Positions 11,830 to 22,375 of a DNA stretch of 64,000 nt are shown here, one piece after another. The notes under the pieces are model-generated. The model made no database searches, had not been told where the DNA came from, and saw only the letters and a program-made list of their open reading frames with translations. The DNA is taken from the NCBI GenBank assembly GCA_920105625.2, contig OV050033.1:129703821-129767820 (forward strand), written 5' to 3'. How positions within the stretch are numbered: position 1 is the first letter of the stretch; every line of letters starts with the position of its first letter. The position numbers were made by a program, and so were the translations under genes. Source of the stretch: Clusia tigrina (Eukaryota; Arthropoda; Insecta; Diptera; Clusiidae).

Positions 11830-12813
11830 CTAATAACCTACTAGCAAGACCTCATCATAGTCGGAGGGCGCTACTTCATGTTCGTCGTCAGCAACTGTGG
11901 GGTCGGGTTCATCTTCATTGCTATCACTAGCGCTGTCGCCATTCAGCAGCTTCGAGAAGTGTTCCCTCCATAACGTGAGTACGCTCTGGACATCCGTCAC
12001 TAAATTCCCGTTTTCGTCTTTGCAGGAATTGGAATTGGCTCCGGTCTTAAAATCTTCCGTTTGGCGCCTCACACGTTCGTAGAATTTTCGAGCCATATTC
12101 CTGCTGCCAAACATCTCGATTTCCTCGCATTCTCTCTTTTCGGCTTCTCGTTTCTTGCGCCTAAAAAGACGCTTCTCTTCCGTTCTCTTCTCTCGATATC
12201 GCTCCTTAGCAGCTCGCGTTGCAGCCGATCGCAGGAAGAGTTGGTATGCTGCGTCTTTCTCTGCAGCTGCGTTGCGACACTCTTCGTCATACCAGCTGTT
12301 TTTCTTTGGGCGGTGATAGCCAATCACCTCTTCAGCGGCCGTGCGCATGGAGTGGGATATAAGCGACCACTGCGCGCAAATATCGAGATCAGGGGGAGAA
12401 TCTGTCAGCATATTCGAGAGCCGAGAAGCAAATGCGGTAGCTGTCTGTAGCGATTGTAGCTTTTCGACGTCAAGCTTCCTCTGCGAATTAAAGCGAACGT
12501 TTTTTGCCGCACTGTGGCGAGTGCGAACCTTAGCTACAACAAGGTAGTGATCCGAGTCAATGTTGGCACCTCGAATTGTACGTACGTCTAACACGCTGGA
12601 TGCATGCCTGCCGTCGATCACAACGTGATCAATTTGGTTCCTGGTTTTATGATCAGGGGACAGCCAAGTGGCTTTATGAATATCGGGATGCTGGAATCTA
12701 GTACTACTAACTACCATGTTCCGCGCTGCGGCGAAGTCGATCAGCCTCAAACCGTTTTCTGATGACTGCTCGTGGAGGCTGAACGTACCGAAGGTTGGTT
12801 CAAAAATGCACAA
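11830..12813 (-). pseudogene. LINE endonuclease C-terminal half plus linker
   Basis: Continuation of the APE-type endonuclease on the minus strand: GLRLIDFAAAR, HKATWLSPD, NQIDHVVID, then NIDSDHYLVVA, which carries the catalytic SDH motif. It is followed by a Lys/Arg/Glu-rich linker typical of this family and an acidic stretch (ASDSNEDEPDP). The frame ends at a stop created by a frameshift at about 11835, just before the RT begins (KNNKAAGA in another frame). On the 5' side the frame joins the N-terminal part out of phase. Confidence 0.8.
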
Positions 12814-13303
12814 TTTTTACATCGTGGCGGGGGCATCGATCGAAGGTTTTTTCTAGTTGATCGTAGAAGGCATCCTTGGGTTTTTCGTCTTTCTCATCCG
12901 TCGGAGCATGTGCGCAGATTAGGCTGATGTTAAAGTATTTCGCCTTAATGCGGAGTGTGGCAAGCCTGTCGTCGCCTGGGGTAAATCGCAGGACTTCATC
13001 TCGCAGTCGTTTGCTTACCACAAAACCTACACCGAGTCTGCGCTTCGTCGCATGGCAGCTGTAGTAGATGTCACATGTAGCTTTTTTTGAGCGTCCATGT
13101 CCCGTCTATCGCATTTCCTGGAGTGCGGTGACGTCAGATTTATATTTTTCGAGGACGTCAAACAGCTGGATAGAGGCACCTTCCCTATTAAGGGTCCGGA
13201 CATTCCAGGTGCATATCCTTAAATCGTGTTCCTTATAACGTTTGCGGGGGTTGTCGTCAACAGTTGTGGGGTATTTCATCCGAGGCTTCAATCTTATATT
13301 CAC
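12800..13303 (-). pseudogene. LINE endonuclease N-terminal half, with stop and core deletion
   Basis: Begins near 13235 with LRICTWNVRTLNR, the W-N-V motif of the APE endonuclease fold, then TALQEMR. The next codon is TAG at 13108-13106 where this family normally has Trp. The same frame continues (CDIYYSC, GVGFVVSKRL, SLICAHAPT, YDQLEKTF) to about 12805. There the catalytic GDFNA segment, expected straight after DVKIV, is absent and the frame is lost. The deletion removes part of the active site, so this copy cannot have functional endonuclease. Confidence 0.8.
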
Positions 13304-13697
13304 TGGATTATTTGTTTTTTATGTGGCGGGTTCCAAGCCCAGCGCACAACCCTAAGCTAGGGATTTTTTGTTTGGTAGTGGCAACCCACTTCGGGGGTAT
13401 GGGCGCTGCCGTTGGTACCTATAGTACTCCTCCGCCACCGTTCCTACATGCGAGACCCCACCTGGCCTCGCACACTTTGATGAATCCTTAAACCGAATAT
13501 GTCAGAGTGGCCTCACCAAAGCTCCCTCTCTCGTTGGCCCTGACCAAGGATCCCACATGGGTTGGTTACCACATCTTCACCTAGGTTGCTCAGGTTACCA
13601 GGGTGCACCACGTGGAGGTGAGAGTAGGAAGATTTAAGAGACATGAGCCGTTAGTAGCAGGAAACCCTAACGTGAACCTGTCCCCCTTGGCAACCCC
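13304..13697 (-). other. 5' untranslated part of the RTE-like LINE
   Basis: This lies between the first endonuclease codons and the 5' target duplication. It is GC-richer than its surroundings and has no open frame of note. It would contain the internal promoter if one is present. Confidence 0.6.
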
Positions 13698-13708
13698 ATG
13701 TTAGATTT
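13698..13708. repeat. Target-site duplication, right copy (ATGTTAGATTT)
   Basis: Exact partner of 10302-10312. It fixes the 5' end of the LINE at 13697 and shows that the insertion is full length, not 5'-truncated. Confidence 0.85.
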
Positions 13709-14212
13709 GTTAGTGTAAACCCTCAGCGCCGTTTCTGTTTCTCCTTCTTTTGCTGGAAATTTGGCTCTAATTGTCAAAACGGTGTTATTAAGCCATTAGA
13801 CATTACCCGTTGGGTATTTCTGATATTGATAGCGAAAGGAGGAGGAAACTTCGGTAAGGTTATTTAGTGCAGATAAGTGTATATTGTAATTTGTTCTATT
13901 TTTAGAAATAACCCATCGTTAACTGCCATCCAGTTTGCTGTATTTATTTCTGGATTTTTTGATGGTGCGTTAAATTTGCATCCTCCAATTTGAACTTAAA
14001 CAATAATTGTAATTTAAACTACTTTTATAATATTGCTAAAGAGCTTGTAGGAAGTCTTTCTTGGTGTATTTCTTCATTTCATTTGCAGTTTTCTGATTTC
14101 TATTGTTCTCTACCCATGTTTTATCATCTTATCATAAAAATAATTATGAGGTCTTATAAAGGCTTGACCACTTTATAACAGTGTAAAATATTTCAACGTC
14201 TTTACTACCATA
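13709..14212. other. Intergenic, nothing recognised
   Basis: AT-rich sequence without coding motifs. Its end (from about 14130) is related to 10120-10240. Confidence 0.45.
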
Positions 14213-14316
14213 TTCTAGTATTAGTGGGGTAAGCCGGAGAGCCGCCGAAGAAGGAGCTCTCCAAGTACTCAGGCATTGATGCCCATAAGATAGATAGACG
14301 TGGGGTTCTAGTATTA
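14213..14316 (-). mobile_element. 82-bp GC-rich insertion with 11-bp target duplication
   Basis: TTCTAGTATTA occurs at 14213-14223 and exactly again at 14306-14316, flanking an 82-bp GC-rich segment in otherwise AT-rich DNA. The related locus near 10190-10215 runs through this point with nothing inserted, which looks like an empty-site relative. On the minus strand the insert holds TCAATGCCTGAGTACTTGGA and GGCGGCTCTCCGGCTTAC, clearly related to 19557-19628 on the plus strand. Copy order differs: the TCTATCTAT word precedes the core here and follows it there, as in a circularly permuted or tandem unit. I cannot name the element. Confidence 0.6.
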
Positions 14317-14324
14317 CTGCACTA

Positions 14325-14345
14325 GTGTGTGTGTGTGTGTGTGTA
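14325..14345. repeat. (GT)n microsatellite
   Basis: About nine uninterrupted GT dinucleotides. Confidence 0.9.
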
Positions 14346-14371
14346 AAATTTGTACTATAATGTTGCTATAT

Positions 14372-14884
14372 TTGCAATTTAAAATACTCTTCCAATGTTG
14401 CCTTTGAGCTTCTAAAAGGGCATTCATAAATTTGCGAGCAACATTTTTTTCCATTTGCTGTTCTCTGACTTGTTTTTCTGACCATGTTTTATCAATTTCT
14501 CTACTCGCTTTTATCGTATTTTATCATCCCCATCCCATGAACTTATTTCTTGAATTCATAATTATTGTATCCCTTTCGAGTTCAAGGTCCAAGACAAAAT
14601 TGCTTTTAGTATTTTAATTAAAATCTGGGAGTAATTGTAGGAAAGCGGCGCCCAGAAGGGATAGAATATTGGCAATAAAAGAAGTAGTTCAAAGTTTATA
14701 TATTCATTTTATATTAATTATAGTTCATCTGAGAGTCAATTGTTGTGTTGTATATTAAATTATTAATTTTGAATCATAATATTGCCAAATTTTGAACTCA
14801 CACAAATACTGCTGAAGACTGCATTTCTAGAGTTACAAAACACTTTTTGTGTTTTTTCACGATGTGATAAAATAGGTTAAGAAC
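14372..14884. other. Intergenic, nothing recognised
   Basis: AT-rich. The open frame at 14432-14617 has no recognisable feature. Confidence 0.45.
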
Positions 14885-15240
14885 CGCTTGCGATGCCAGG
14901 GGTGATCATGCCCAATGCGATATCCTTAATACCTATAAAATGGGTCAAAGATCGTAACATAATGATTCTGTCTTCATTTACTAAACACAGTTTAAAAATA
15001 TATTCAAGTTTTTCTGTTTTCTCCGAGGCACACCAAATTTAAGTAGATTAATGCATTAATATCCTCAAAAGCTTTAATCTGATGATCAACATGGCATTTT
15101 CACCGCTGACAGTTTATTTTCTACCTAAACAAACTCTCTTCTTAAAGTCTTAAACTGAACATAGGTCGTGTGAGTAATATTTGATTTGCTACTCGTAAGA
15201 TTTTTGCACCTACGGACCTATTAAGAGAACTTTTATATAA
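14885..15240. repeat. Dispersed repeat, copy 2 of a pair
   Basis: Same-orientation partner of 7505-7870 (shared words listed there). Small insertions distinguish the two copies, for example an extra ATxATCAACA stretch before GGCATTTTCAC in this copy. Conservation fades after AACTTTTATA near 15235. Confidence 0.65.
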
Positions 15241-15399
15241 CACTACTGTAGTAGTACCGCGACCAAAAAAAAGATATACTATACTATCCTCTGCTAATAG
15301 AATATCCCTATAACATCTTATCTAATCCTGAGCCCCTTAAAAATGTGAGGATGTCGGCTGGTTCATGTCGTGCTGTTGAGCTACTTAGTACTTGAAAAG

Positions 15400-15850
15400 A
15401 AGCCAGGTGCTTTTTCCTTTTGTGCATCAGCGCCCCATAAATCCCGCTCTCTTATGCCCTCTGGTGATTCAGTACCCTTCTTGCAGAATCTGCGTATAGG
15501 ACTTGCTACAATTCCGATGTTGCTCAGATGTTTTTTGAGCCTACAGTGTTCAGTCAGAAGCCCGATTAAAATTCTTAATATATTCTTGTATAGTTCAATG
15601 CAAGACATAAATCTTTTGACGTTGTAGTAGCCTAACAAGATTTTTGATTGCCTTAAGACTACCTGGCTTGACAAGAGTTTCTGTCTTGCACAGTGCTCAT
15701 ATTCTCTGAGTATGCTTCCCCGTACTCCTCTTCCTATCCCACAAAAAGGTGCTGGTCCTTTTATTTTTCGGATGCTCCTTCCCTGGCAAGTTCGTCTGCT
15801 TGCTCTTTACCATGAATCCCTACGAGTCTATAAGGTATTATAACACTTTA
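15400..15850 (-). pseudogene. LINE RNase-H end and C-terminal knuckle fragment
   Basis: On the minus strand: GIHGKEQADELAREGAS near 15830-15780, which is the end of an RNase-H domain (the WVPGH...GNExADxLA motif). Then LRILIGLLTEHCRLKKHL near 15575-15520, and SPIRRFCKKGTESPE, equivalent to the CRxCxExxETxEH knuckle start. Several frame changes separate these. The piece belongs to the same broad LINE group as 31128-32135. Confidence 0.7.
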
Positions 15851-16330
15851 TACTTTATAAAGTCATATAAAGTTTCACATGGAAAGTTTTCCGGTAACTA
15901 TAAATAAGCTTTATAAGAACTTAAGTGATCTTTACAATTCTCAAAGAGTTTCCTATAGTACCATTATAAAGCATATAGCTTTACCTGTATAAAAATTTTT
16001 TAAAAGCTGAGAACTTATTAATTATTTATATATTTATTTTGGAAAGAAAACGGACTGCAAGTTTAAAAAAATTGCTTATGTCCTTTATAAAGAATATAGT
16101 TTTCCTTCTATAAGAAGCATTATAAAATCTAGAAGCTATGCTTTTGTAATAAGCTTTATAAAAATTATGAATTGTTTATATATTTTATGCTTCCAATGCT
16201 TTCAAATTGCTGCTTTAGTGCATGTATAAAGACCATAGCTGTACGAGTACTTTTAAAATAAGTCGTTGTAGTGCCTTTATTAATCACAAAGCTTTGTCCT
16301 GAAAATGTTCCACTGCTGTGGTGTTATTAT
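15850..16330. repeat. Degenerate CTTTATAAAG-rich repeats
   Basis: Words such as AGCTTTATAA, CTTTATAAAG and AAGCATTATAAA recur at irregular 30-60 base spacing (about 15850, 15908, 15965, 16082, 16120, 16150). This suggests an old tandem array. No coding content is seen. Confidence 0.45.
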
Positions 16331-17289
16331 CTAAAATTAAGTTCATTTAAATCTTAAAGTGCAACTATTCCAGATTATTTCGCAGCACCCCCTTCCCGCA
16401 CGAAACCCAAAGCTACTGCAGAAACTTTTCATATTTCATACTTCCTTTGTGTATTGTTGTGAGCTCCAAACATTTCAAAGGAAAGCTGAAGAAAGCAGAG
16501 CAAGAAAACCCTTTTTCACTTATACTCGTACACCCCGACATGGCTTGGCTTGACATGGCATGGCATGGCATCCGAGCTGCTTTGAGTGCATTGAAAGCGG
16601 ATTACTCTGCTCCTTGGCGCTGCCTTTGCCATGCGTAGGCGTAGGAGGTACAAAGTCAAAGGCGGTGGAGGGGTGCTGCTGTGCTGCTTTTATGTATTCA
16701 GCTTATTTCTGTTTTGAATGGCTTTCTTGCTAAGGGGATACTTTTGTGCAAAGGAATTTAATAGCAAATTATCGATAATTTGATTGCACCCACACTCACC
16801 GCTGTGGGCTTGCACCATACTCCGTAATTGTGTGGATTTATATCGGTTCTGACTTATTTGTACGTGTTCCTTCTTCATAATATACAAGCAGCATAAGGAC
16901 ACATTTGACAAGCGAGTCATGGCTACATTCCGGGCAAAGTGTTTAAAATATGCATAAAATATTTCCCTACGGCACAACATACAAAACCACGCTCTCACAC
17001 ACACATACACTCTCCAACACATCCTCACACACACTCATTAGCATACGTACTGGCACGCTTGACCTTCAAAGAAGTAATTAAATTAAGCCCTACACAAGTG
17101 CAATGCGATTTCGAGTGGCGCTACACGCCAACTCACGTCAGCCGTTTCCAACAAGACACAATTGGCTGGGGAGGCTGCACAATGTGAGCGCTTTCAATAT
17201 ACTAAGTACTGCGCCAACACGCTGCGAATAACCTTGGTGCAGACAAAACCGCTTGGAATAGCATGGAATTGAAGAAATGTGCGAAGAGG
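16331..17289. other. Intergenic, no gene recognised
   Basis: Contains a TGGCTTGACATGGCATGGC stutter near 16540-16570 and a CA-rich patch near 16990-17035. No frame shows recognisable motifs. Confidence 0.45.
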
Positions 17290-18450
17290 CAATATACAGA
17301 ATTAGAATAAAAAAATTAAAAAAAATTAATTAAGTATAATTAGTAAAGAATAAACTAACAAAATTGCTTAAAGGCAGACAATTTATCAGCATATCCTTGC
17401 AACGCGGCGTATGAGGAATATTAATTTTTTTTAATCTCAGAGCAAAACAGATTCAGGGATGTTTGCTTGAGGGATCTGAATATTCAATTTATTTCAATTT
17501 AAAAAACCCGAAAAAATTCAAATTACTGCTAAAGCAATTATAATTAAATTACATATAAAATAAATATTTTTTAAGAATATTAATATCAATGACAATTAAA
17601 TATTGAAACTAAGGCCAAGGAGGGAAACTGCGCAAGAGTAGTTTGAATGAATGTAATTTAATTTAACTCTATATAATTTAAGAATAATAAGAATTTAAAT
17701 TCAATATTAAAAAATTTAATTATATATTTAAATATGTAATTTAAATAAATTTTAACAAAATTAATGAAAGATTAAATATAATTAATTTTAATTAAATTTA
17801 AATGAATGGAAAAAATGTTTTATTTATGATAAATAATTATAATTAATAATTAAAAATAAAAACTAAAGAAAATCATGTAAGATTTATTAAAATTAATGTT
17901 TAATTTAAGAAAAAAGTAAAATTACAATTAAATTATTTTTCTAAAAAATGTGTAAAAAAAATTATTTATTTACTTCTATTTTTCTTTTTATTTAATAAAA
18001 TTGATTAAAAAATTAATTTTTTTCCTTTTAATTTTACATTTTACAATTAATTTTTTTCTCTTTTCACCAATTATAAAAAAAAAATTTTTTTATTTTTTTT
18101 TATTTTTAAAAATTCGTTTAGTTAGTAATTTTTCACTTTTAAAACAAAATTATTTATTTAGTTTTTCCTTTTTTTATACTGAAAATTGATTAAAAATTAA
18201 TTAATCATCTTCTCTTTTTACTCTTTCTTTACTAAAATTTGTTGAAAAAATCAGTTATTTACATTTTTTAATGATAATTTTTTTTTTATAAATACTTTTT
18301 TTAATAATTAAAAAAAAAATGTTTACTTTTTTACTAAAAATTATTAAAAACATCCATTTATATCTTTTTTATATATTTTTACTTGAAATTATTTAAAAAA
18401 ATAACTTTATTTACTTATTTGTTAAAAATATTTTTTCGAAATAAACTTAA
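17290..18450. other. AT-rich block
   Basis: Over a kilobase of nearly pure A/T with homopolymer runs and TTAATTAA-type words. Open frames here encode Phe/Leu/Ile/Lys strings that mirror composition only. Confidence 0.75.
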
Positions 18451-18639
18451 AGAAAAAATCATTCGTCTGAATATAGAAGCGAAAGAAAACAGATTTATTT
18501 GAAGAACCACATGGAATAAAATTAAATAATTAATGAAAACATAATTAATGAATATAAAAAGGCAAGAATGAAGGGAAGTCAAAGGGGAAAAATGTTGTCC
18601 CACTTTAATTAGATTATACCGTATGAGCAATCCATTCAA

Positions 18640-18720
18640 GTGGGGTGGACACGGTCGCCCAGGTAGGCCGAAAAAGCGAATGATGGATTATATTAATAAT
18701 GTGAGCAAAGTGACACAACC
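18640..18720 (+). pseudogene. Possible LINE C-terminal scrap with RPGRPKKR
   Basis: One plus-strand frame reads GHGRPGRPKKRMMDYINNVS. This resembles the GRPxxRWxD segment near the C-terminus of RTE-like and related reverse transcriptases (the RTE-like copy here has RGRPPLRWKD). Only about 25 residues can be followed, so this is a weak call. Confidence 0.3.
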
Positions 18721-19189
18721 ACACAAGAAATGCTTGGAAAAACACACTTTACTATACAGGAGTTAACTGAGTAATGTGTTAACTGGAGTAATCAAGGACG
18801 AAAGTGAAATAGCCTTCCATCCCACTAATTAAGCCGTCGTATGAAAATTGTTGTGTACCGCCAAGAAAGGCAGAAGTTGGCTTGAACTCATAGTATAAAT
18901 TTATCACTCCACGCGTATAGAAATATAGTGATGAAGCAAGGTAAATGATGGTTAAACACGATAAGAGTAGTTTGTAGGACATTTTTGGTCAGAGCTATGG
19001 CAGAATTATTGTTCATGAAAGCAGGTATTTTAATTGCGGTTTAGCAGTCATATTTGATATTCCAATTGTGAGGTACTAAGAACGTTTTTGGTCATAAATA
19101 TTCTATAGATCTTATTTAGAATATTTGTTTTCATGACTGAATTTAGTATCTCAATTTATTCTCTATTTAGATCCAGGTGCTTCGTACAG
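18721..19189. other. Intergenic, nothing recognised
   Basis: No gene, RNA or repeat was recognised. Confidence 0.4.
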
Positions 19190-19440
19190 AGCCCGAATAC
19201 GAGAGCTGCAGGTTTCCTGCTAACATTACGAAGGAAAGATCTTCAATCATTGGTTGGACTAATCACGGGGCATAATCAATGGAGCCATCATATGGCGACT
19301 TAAGGCTTTACCGAGAGTCCGAACTGGGTCTCCTATCTAGAGGAAGAACATGACACCTCAGTGTACTTTCTCTGCGCTTGCCAGAATAAGGAGAATAATA
19401 TTTGGGTAAAATGTATTGGAAATGGACAATGTGCATTCCT
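19190..19440 (+). pseudogene. LINE C-terminal tail fragment
   Basis: Plus-strand frames give RKDLQSLVGLITGHNQWSHH (the LxxLxGLLTGHC segment after RNase H) and then EEEHDTSVYFLCACQNK, the terminal knuckle with FLCxC. It is frameshifted and has an in-frame stop. Confidence 0.6.
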
Positions 19441-19556
19441 TATCCCTGGACAGACTTCTGATATTCACAAAAAGAGTCAAAGAAGTTTGAAAAGTTTGCA
19501 CTTCCCTTCACAATACTCTATCTCCCCCTCCCCCTCTCATATTTCCAGGCTTAGAG

Positions 19557-19628
19557 CTTCAATGCCCGAGTGCTTGAAGACAGCCTTCTACGGCGGTTCT
19601 CCGGCCTACACCACTTCCATCTATCTAT
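19557..19628 (+). repeat. GC-rich dispersed sequence related to the 14224-14305 insertion
   Basis: The sequence TCAATGCCCGAGTGCTTGAA and later GGCGGTTCTCCGGCCTAC aligns with the minus strand of 14224-14305 across about 55 bases. Both copies can be read as MPE(C/Y)L...GGSPAY, but neither lies in a long gene-like frame. No flanking duplication was found here. Confidence 0.5.
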
Positions 19629-19659
19629 ATTTCCTACACACAGCCTGAATAGATGTGTG

Positions 19660-20180
19660 TGAAAGTATGAAATTAAAAAAATATTCGATTTAAAACTAAT
19701 GATAATTAGAAATTAATTATTATTTTCCAATAATATGTGATTATGGAGTCAATTAGAATTAAAAATTAATCATTTAATTTTCAAAATTAATTAATTATTT
19801 AACAATGAAATGAATGATTAAGGAGTGTTAAAAGGGGGAACAAGAGAAAAAGGAGCAGAGAGGGAAAAAGAACAGAAATCAATTTTTTGTACTGTTTTGT
19901 TTGTTTTTTATGAGTTTCTGCAGAAACCATTCAAATTTTATACAGACCGTATAAACATTTTATAAGCTTTGTTGTAAGTGAGAATCAATATTATAGCTCT
20001 ATAAAGGCGTTGAATTCTTCTGTAGTGTTTAAGCCCAATTTGTATTAAGGTTATAAACCAATTAAAAACAACGCCACAGGTTCTAAAATGCATACAATTT
20101 TTTTCAATGTTCTTAACATTTTTGTTTCATAAAGCTGTTAACTTTATAATGAGACACTATAAAGTTATACAAAGTTTTTA
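19660..20180. other. AT-rich intergenic sequence
   Basis: A/T-rich runs with no gene. Several TTTATAA words resemble those at 15850-16330. Confidence 0.5.
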
Positions 20181-21884
20181 TATGATTTGAGTGGCTACTC
20201 ACGTGTTTGGTGATAGAAGTCAGCCTATGAGCCAAATTTGCTGCAATCTGGCCGTAAATTGACTCACTTGACGAACTTATCCAGCTGAGAACGTTTAAGA
20301 ATAGTTCAACAAAAGCTCAAGCGAGGAGAATGTAATTTCAAGTCCACGGTATAAGGATATAGAAGAGTAGGAATCCAGTTTGCAGCTCCTGTGTATGTCC
20401 TTTACCGGCAGTTACTCCGATCATTCTTCTGTGGAGGAGCATCTGATCTGCCGTTATGTAAATAGTTCAAACAAAGAACGAAAGGTTGGGATGCATTTCT
20501 GTCGCATCTGACTTTATTGATCCCAGAGTGACTACAGCCAGGATTCAGAAAGGCTCCACCCATTCCACTTCAATCTAAATGATGCAAAAAGGTCAGAATA
20601 CTTTCAAATCCAGGCTTCCAAATAAAGGATACCAGAAAAAAAGAGTAATGTTTTCACTCAAAATGTGCAATAGACATTTATATCCAGGTAGCAATCAATT
20701 GCTCCCTCCCTCTTTACCCGTGACGCTAATAAGCAGTCATTTATTCTACGCAATATTGTTCAATCTCACTCGCATACGAATTGCGCAGTTGAGGCAGCTC
20801 TGACAAAGGCTGCCTGAAATACGAGTAAGTTATACGAGTACGCGTGGCATTCAAGCAGAAAATCCTTCGGTACTCTGAGCTGTGTCTGCGGTTAACGAGC
20901 GCTCATTTAATATGAGCAGCCAACGGGCAAAATTCCCTTGTCATAATTGATGCATGAATTTTAAGAATATGCCCCTCATCAAAGGGTAGTTACCCCACAG
21001 AGCCACAGAGTAGCGTCGTCAGCGTTGCTGCTTTGGCATGACAAAGTTTCTAGAGACTCCTTGTTCGCTTACTTGCTTGCTTGCTTGGTACCCTCTTGAC
21101 CGCATTCGGGTCGCCGGACCTCAAAGTAAACAGCCATAAATCTTTGGGTAATTGCGCACACAATTTTCAGATTTTCCATAACTACTTAGCCACAAAATTT
21201 AATTAAGACTTTGTTATGCTTTGCTTTCGAAGGAAATTTTCCAAGTCAATTAAAATGGAAAACATTTCGCTGCATGAAACACACAAATTTCCATGCTCTG
21301 CACAAGTTGCCAAATAGAGAAAAAGTATGAATAAATAAGAAAAAATAGGAGGCAAACCCATCATTTTGCAGGCGAAAGATCAAAGCCACCTCTGAGCACC
21401 CCCCAACCCACAAATAACGCCACGTTTATCAGTGAAAAGTGGAAAATTGCCTGTTCTGGTAAACGCCGCATTCAAACCCTGCGGTGGCAGACTCAGCGCT
21501 ACCACACACCAAGGCAAAACTCAATCACGCAGCGCGTCAATTTTCGACGAAGCATTCCAGTCACAATAACAAAAATCCTACTACAAATACAAACACAAAA
21601 TACAGTTTAGAGTTTCAGCCACAGATGTAAATACAGAGTACCACGCGTAATTGCAGACATGTGTCACGAGCAGACACGCGAGCAGGGCTCACACATCAAA
21701 GCAGGACAGCAAATGAAATGAAATGCGAAATAGACAGGCAGACGCGAGGCAGCCACGGACGCACGTTCTAGGAACGCAGGCATTCGAATTTGCGCTTTAC
21801 ACTCCGAGCAGGGAAACCGACTTTGCTTTGAGATATGTAATCGGTGAGACCCCAATGTCGGCCTTTGCCGCAAGAAGGAAAGAC
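20181..21884. other. Intergenic, no gene recognised
   Basis: The open frames at 20579-20803 and 21664-21929 lack recognisable motifs. Composition is mixed. A small CTTGCTTGCTTG stutter lies near 21070. Confidence 0.45.
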
Positions 21885-22195
21885 ATTTCAAGTAAGAGGA
21901 AGAGTTATGTCAAGTTAGAAGTAAAGTAATGTCAACTTAGTAGCAAAGTCATGTCAAGTATGAAGTAAAGTGATGTCAAGTAAGAAGAAAAGTCATGCCA
22001 AGTATGAAGTAAAATAATGTCCAGTAAGAAGTAAAGTAATGTTCAGTAAGAAGTAAAGTAATATCAAGTAAGAAGTAAAATAATGTCCAGTAAGAAGTTA
22101 AGTAATATCAAGTAAGAAATAAAGTAATGTCAAATAAGAAGTAAAGTAATGCCAAATAAGCAGTAAAGTAATGCCAAGTAAGAAGTAAAGTGTTA
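21885..22195. repeat. 22-bp minisatellite, left part
   Basis: About 14 units of a 22-bp repeat with core AAGTAAGAAGTAAAGTAA followed by TGTC or variants. The same array resumes at 22376 after a gap of about 180 bases that does not resemble it. Confidence 0.85.
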
Positions 22196-22375
22196 GCGCG
22201 TAAGTTGCTTTACTGTCGCTAACTGTACTTATTTCTAAAATTTGCTTCTCTTGCTTATACTTAAATTCTAACTATAGAACAAGACTTTCTTATTAAAGCA
22301 TACGCCGAGTGGCAAGAACACATCTTCCTGCAAATCTCTTTTTTTCTTTATTTCGCGAAAGGTAAATTAACGCGA
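22196..22375. other. Non-repeat interruption inside the 22-bp array
   Basis: About 180 bases (from GCGCGTAAGTTGC to CGCGAATAG) with no repeat units. It begins with GCGCGTAA and ends with TTAACGCGAA, so GCG-containing words mark both edges. It may be an insertion into the array or the original single-copy spacer. No clear flanking duplication is seen. Confidence 0.4.

Larger units (their letters stand above)
10313..13697 (-). mobile_element. Complete but inactivated APE-type LINE, RTE/BovB-like
   Basis: A 3385-bp insertion on the minus strand bounded by an exact 11-bp duplication. The element runs from 13697 (5' end) through an apurinic-type endonuclease and a reverse transcriptase to a 3' end of ATG/ATC triplets at 10313-10332. 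RTE/BovB elements typically end in short tandem repeats and have this size and domain order, and insect gene sets often mislabel the endonuclease as craniofacial development protein 2-like. The copy is dead: a nonsense codon at 13106-13108, loss of the endonuclease core near 12805, a frameshift near 11830, and a one-base loss near 10556. The clade call is inferred from tail, length and motifs, without alignment. Confidence 0.85.

Noticed and set aside
17950..18640. Hydrophobic open frames in the AT-rich block
   Set aside because: Phe/Leu/Ile/Lys strings simply reflect poly-T and poly-A composition.
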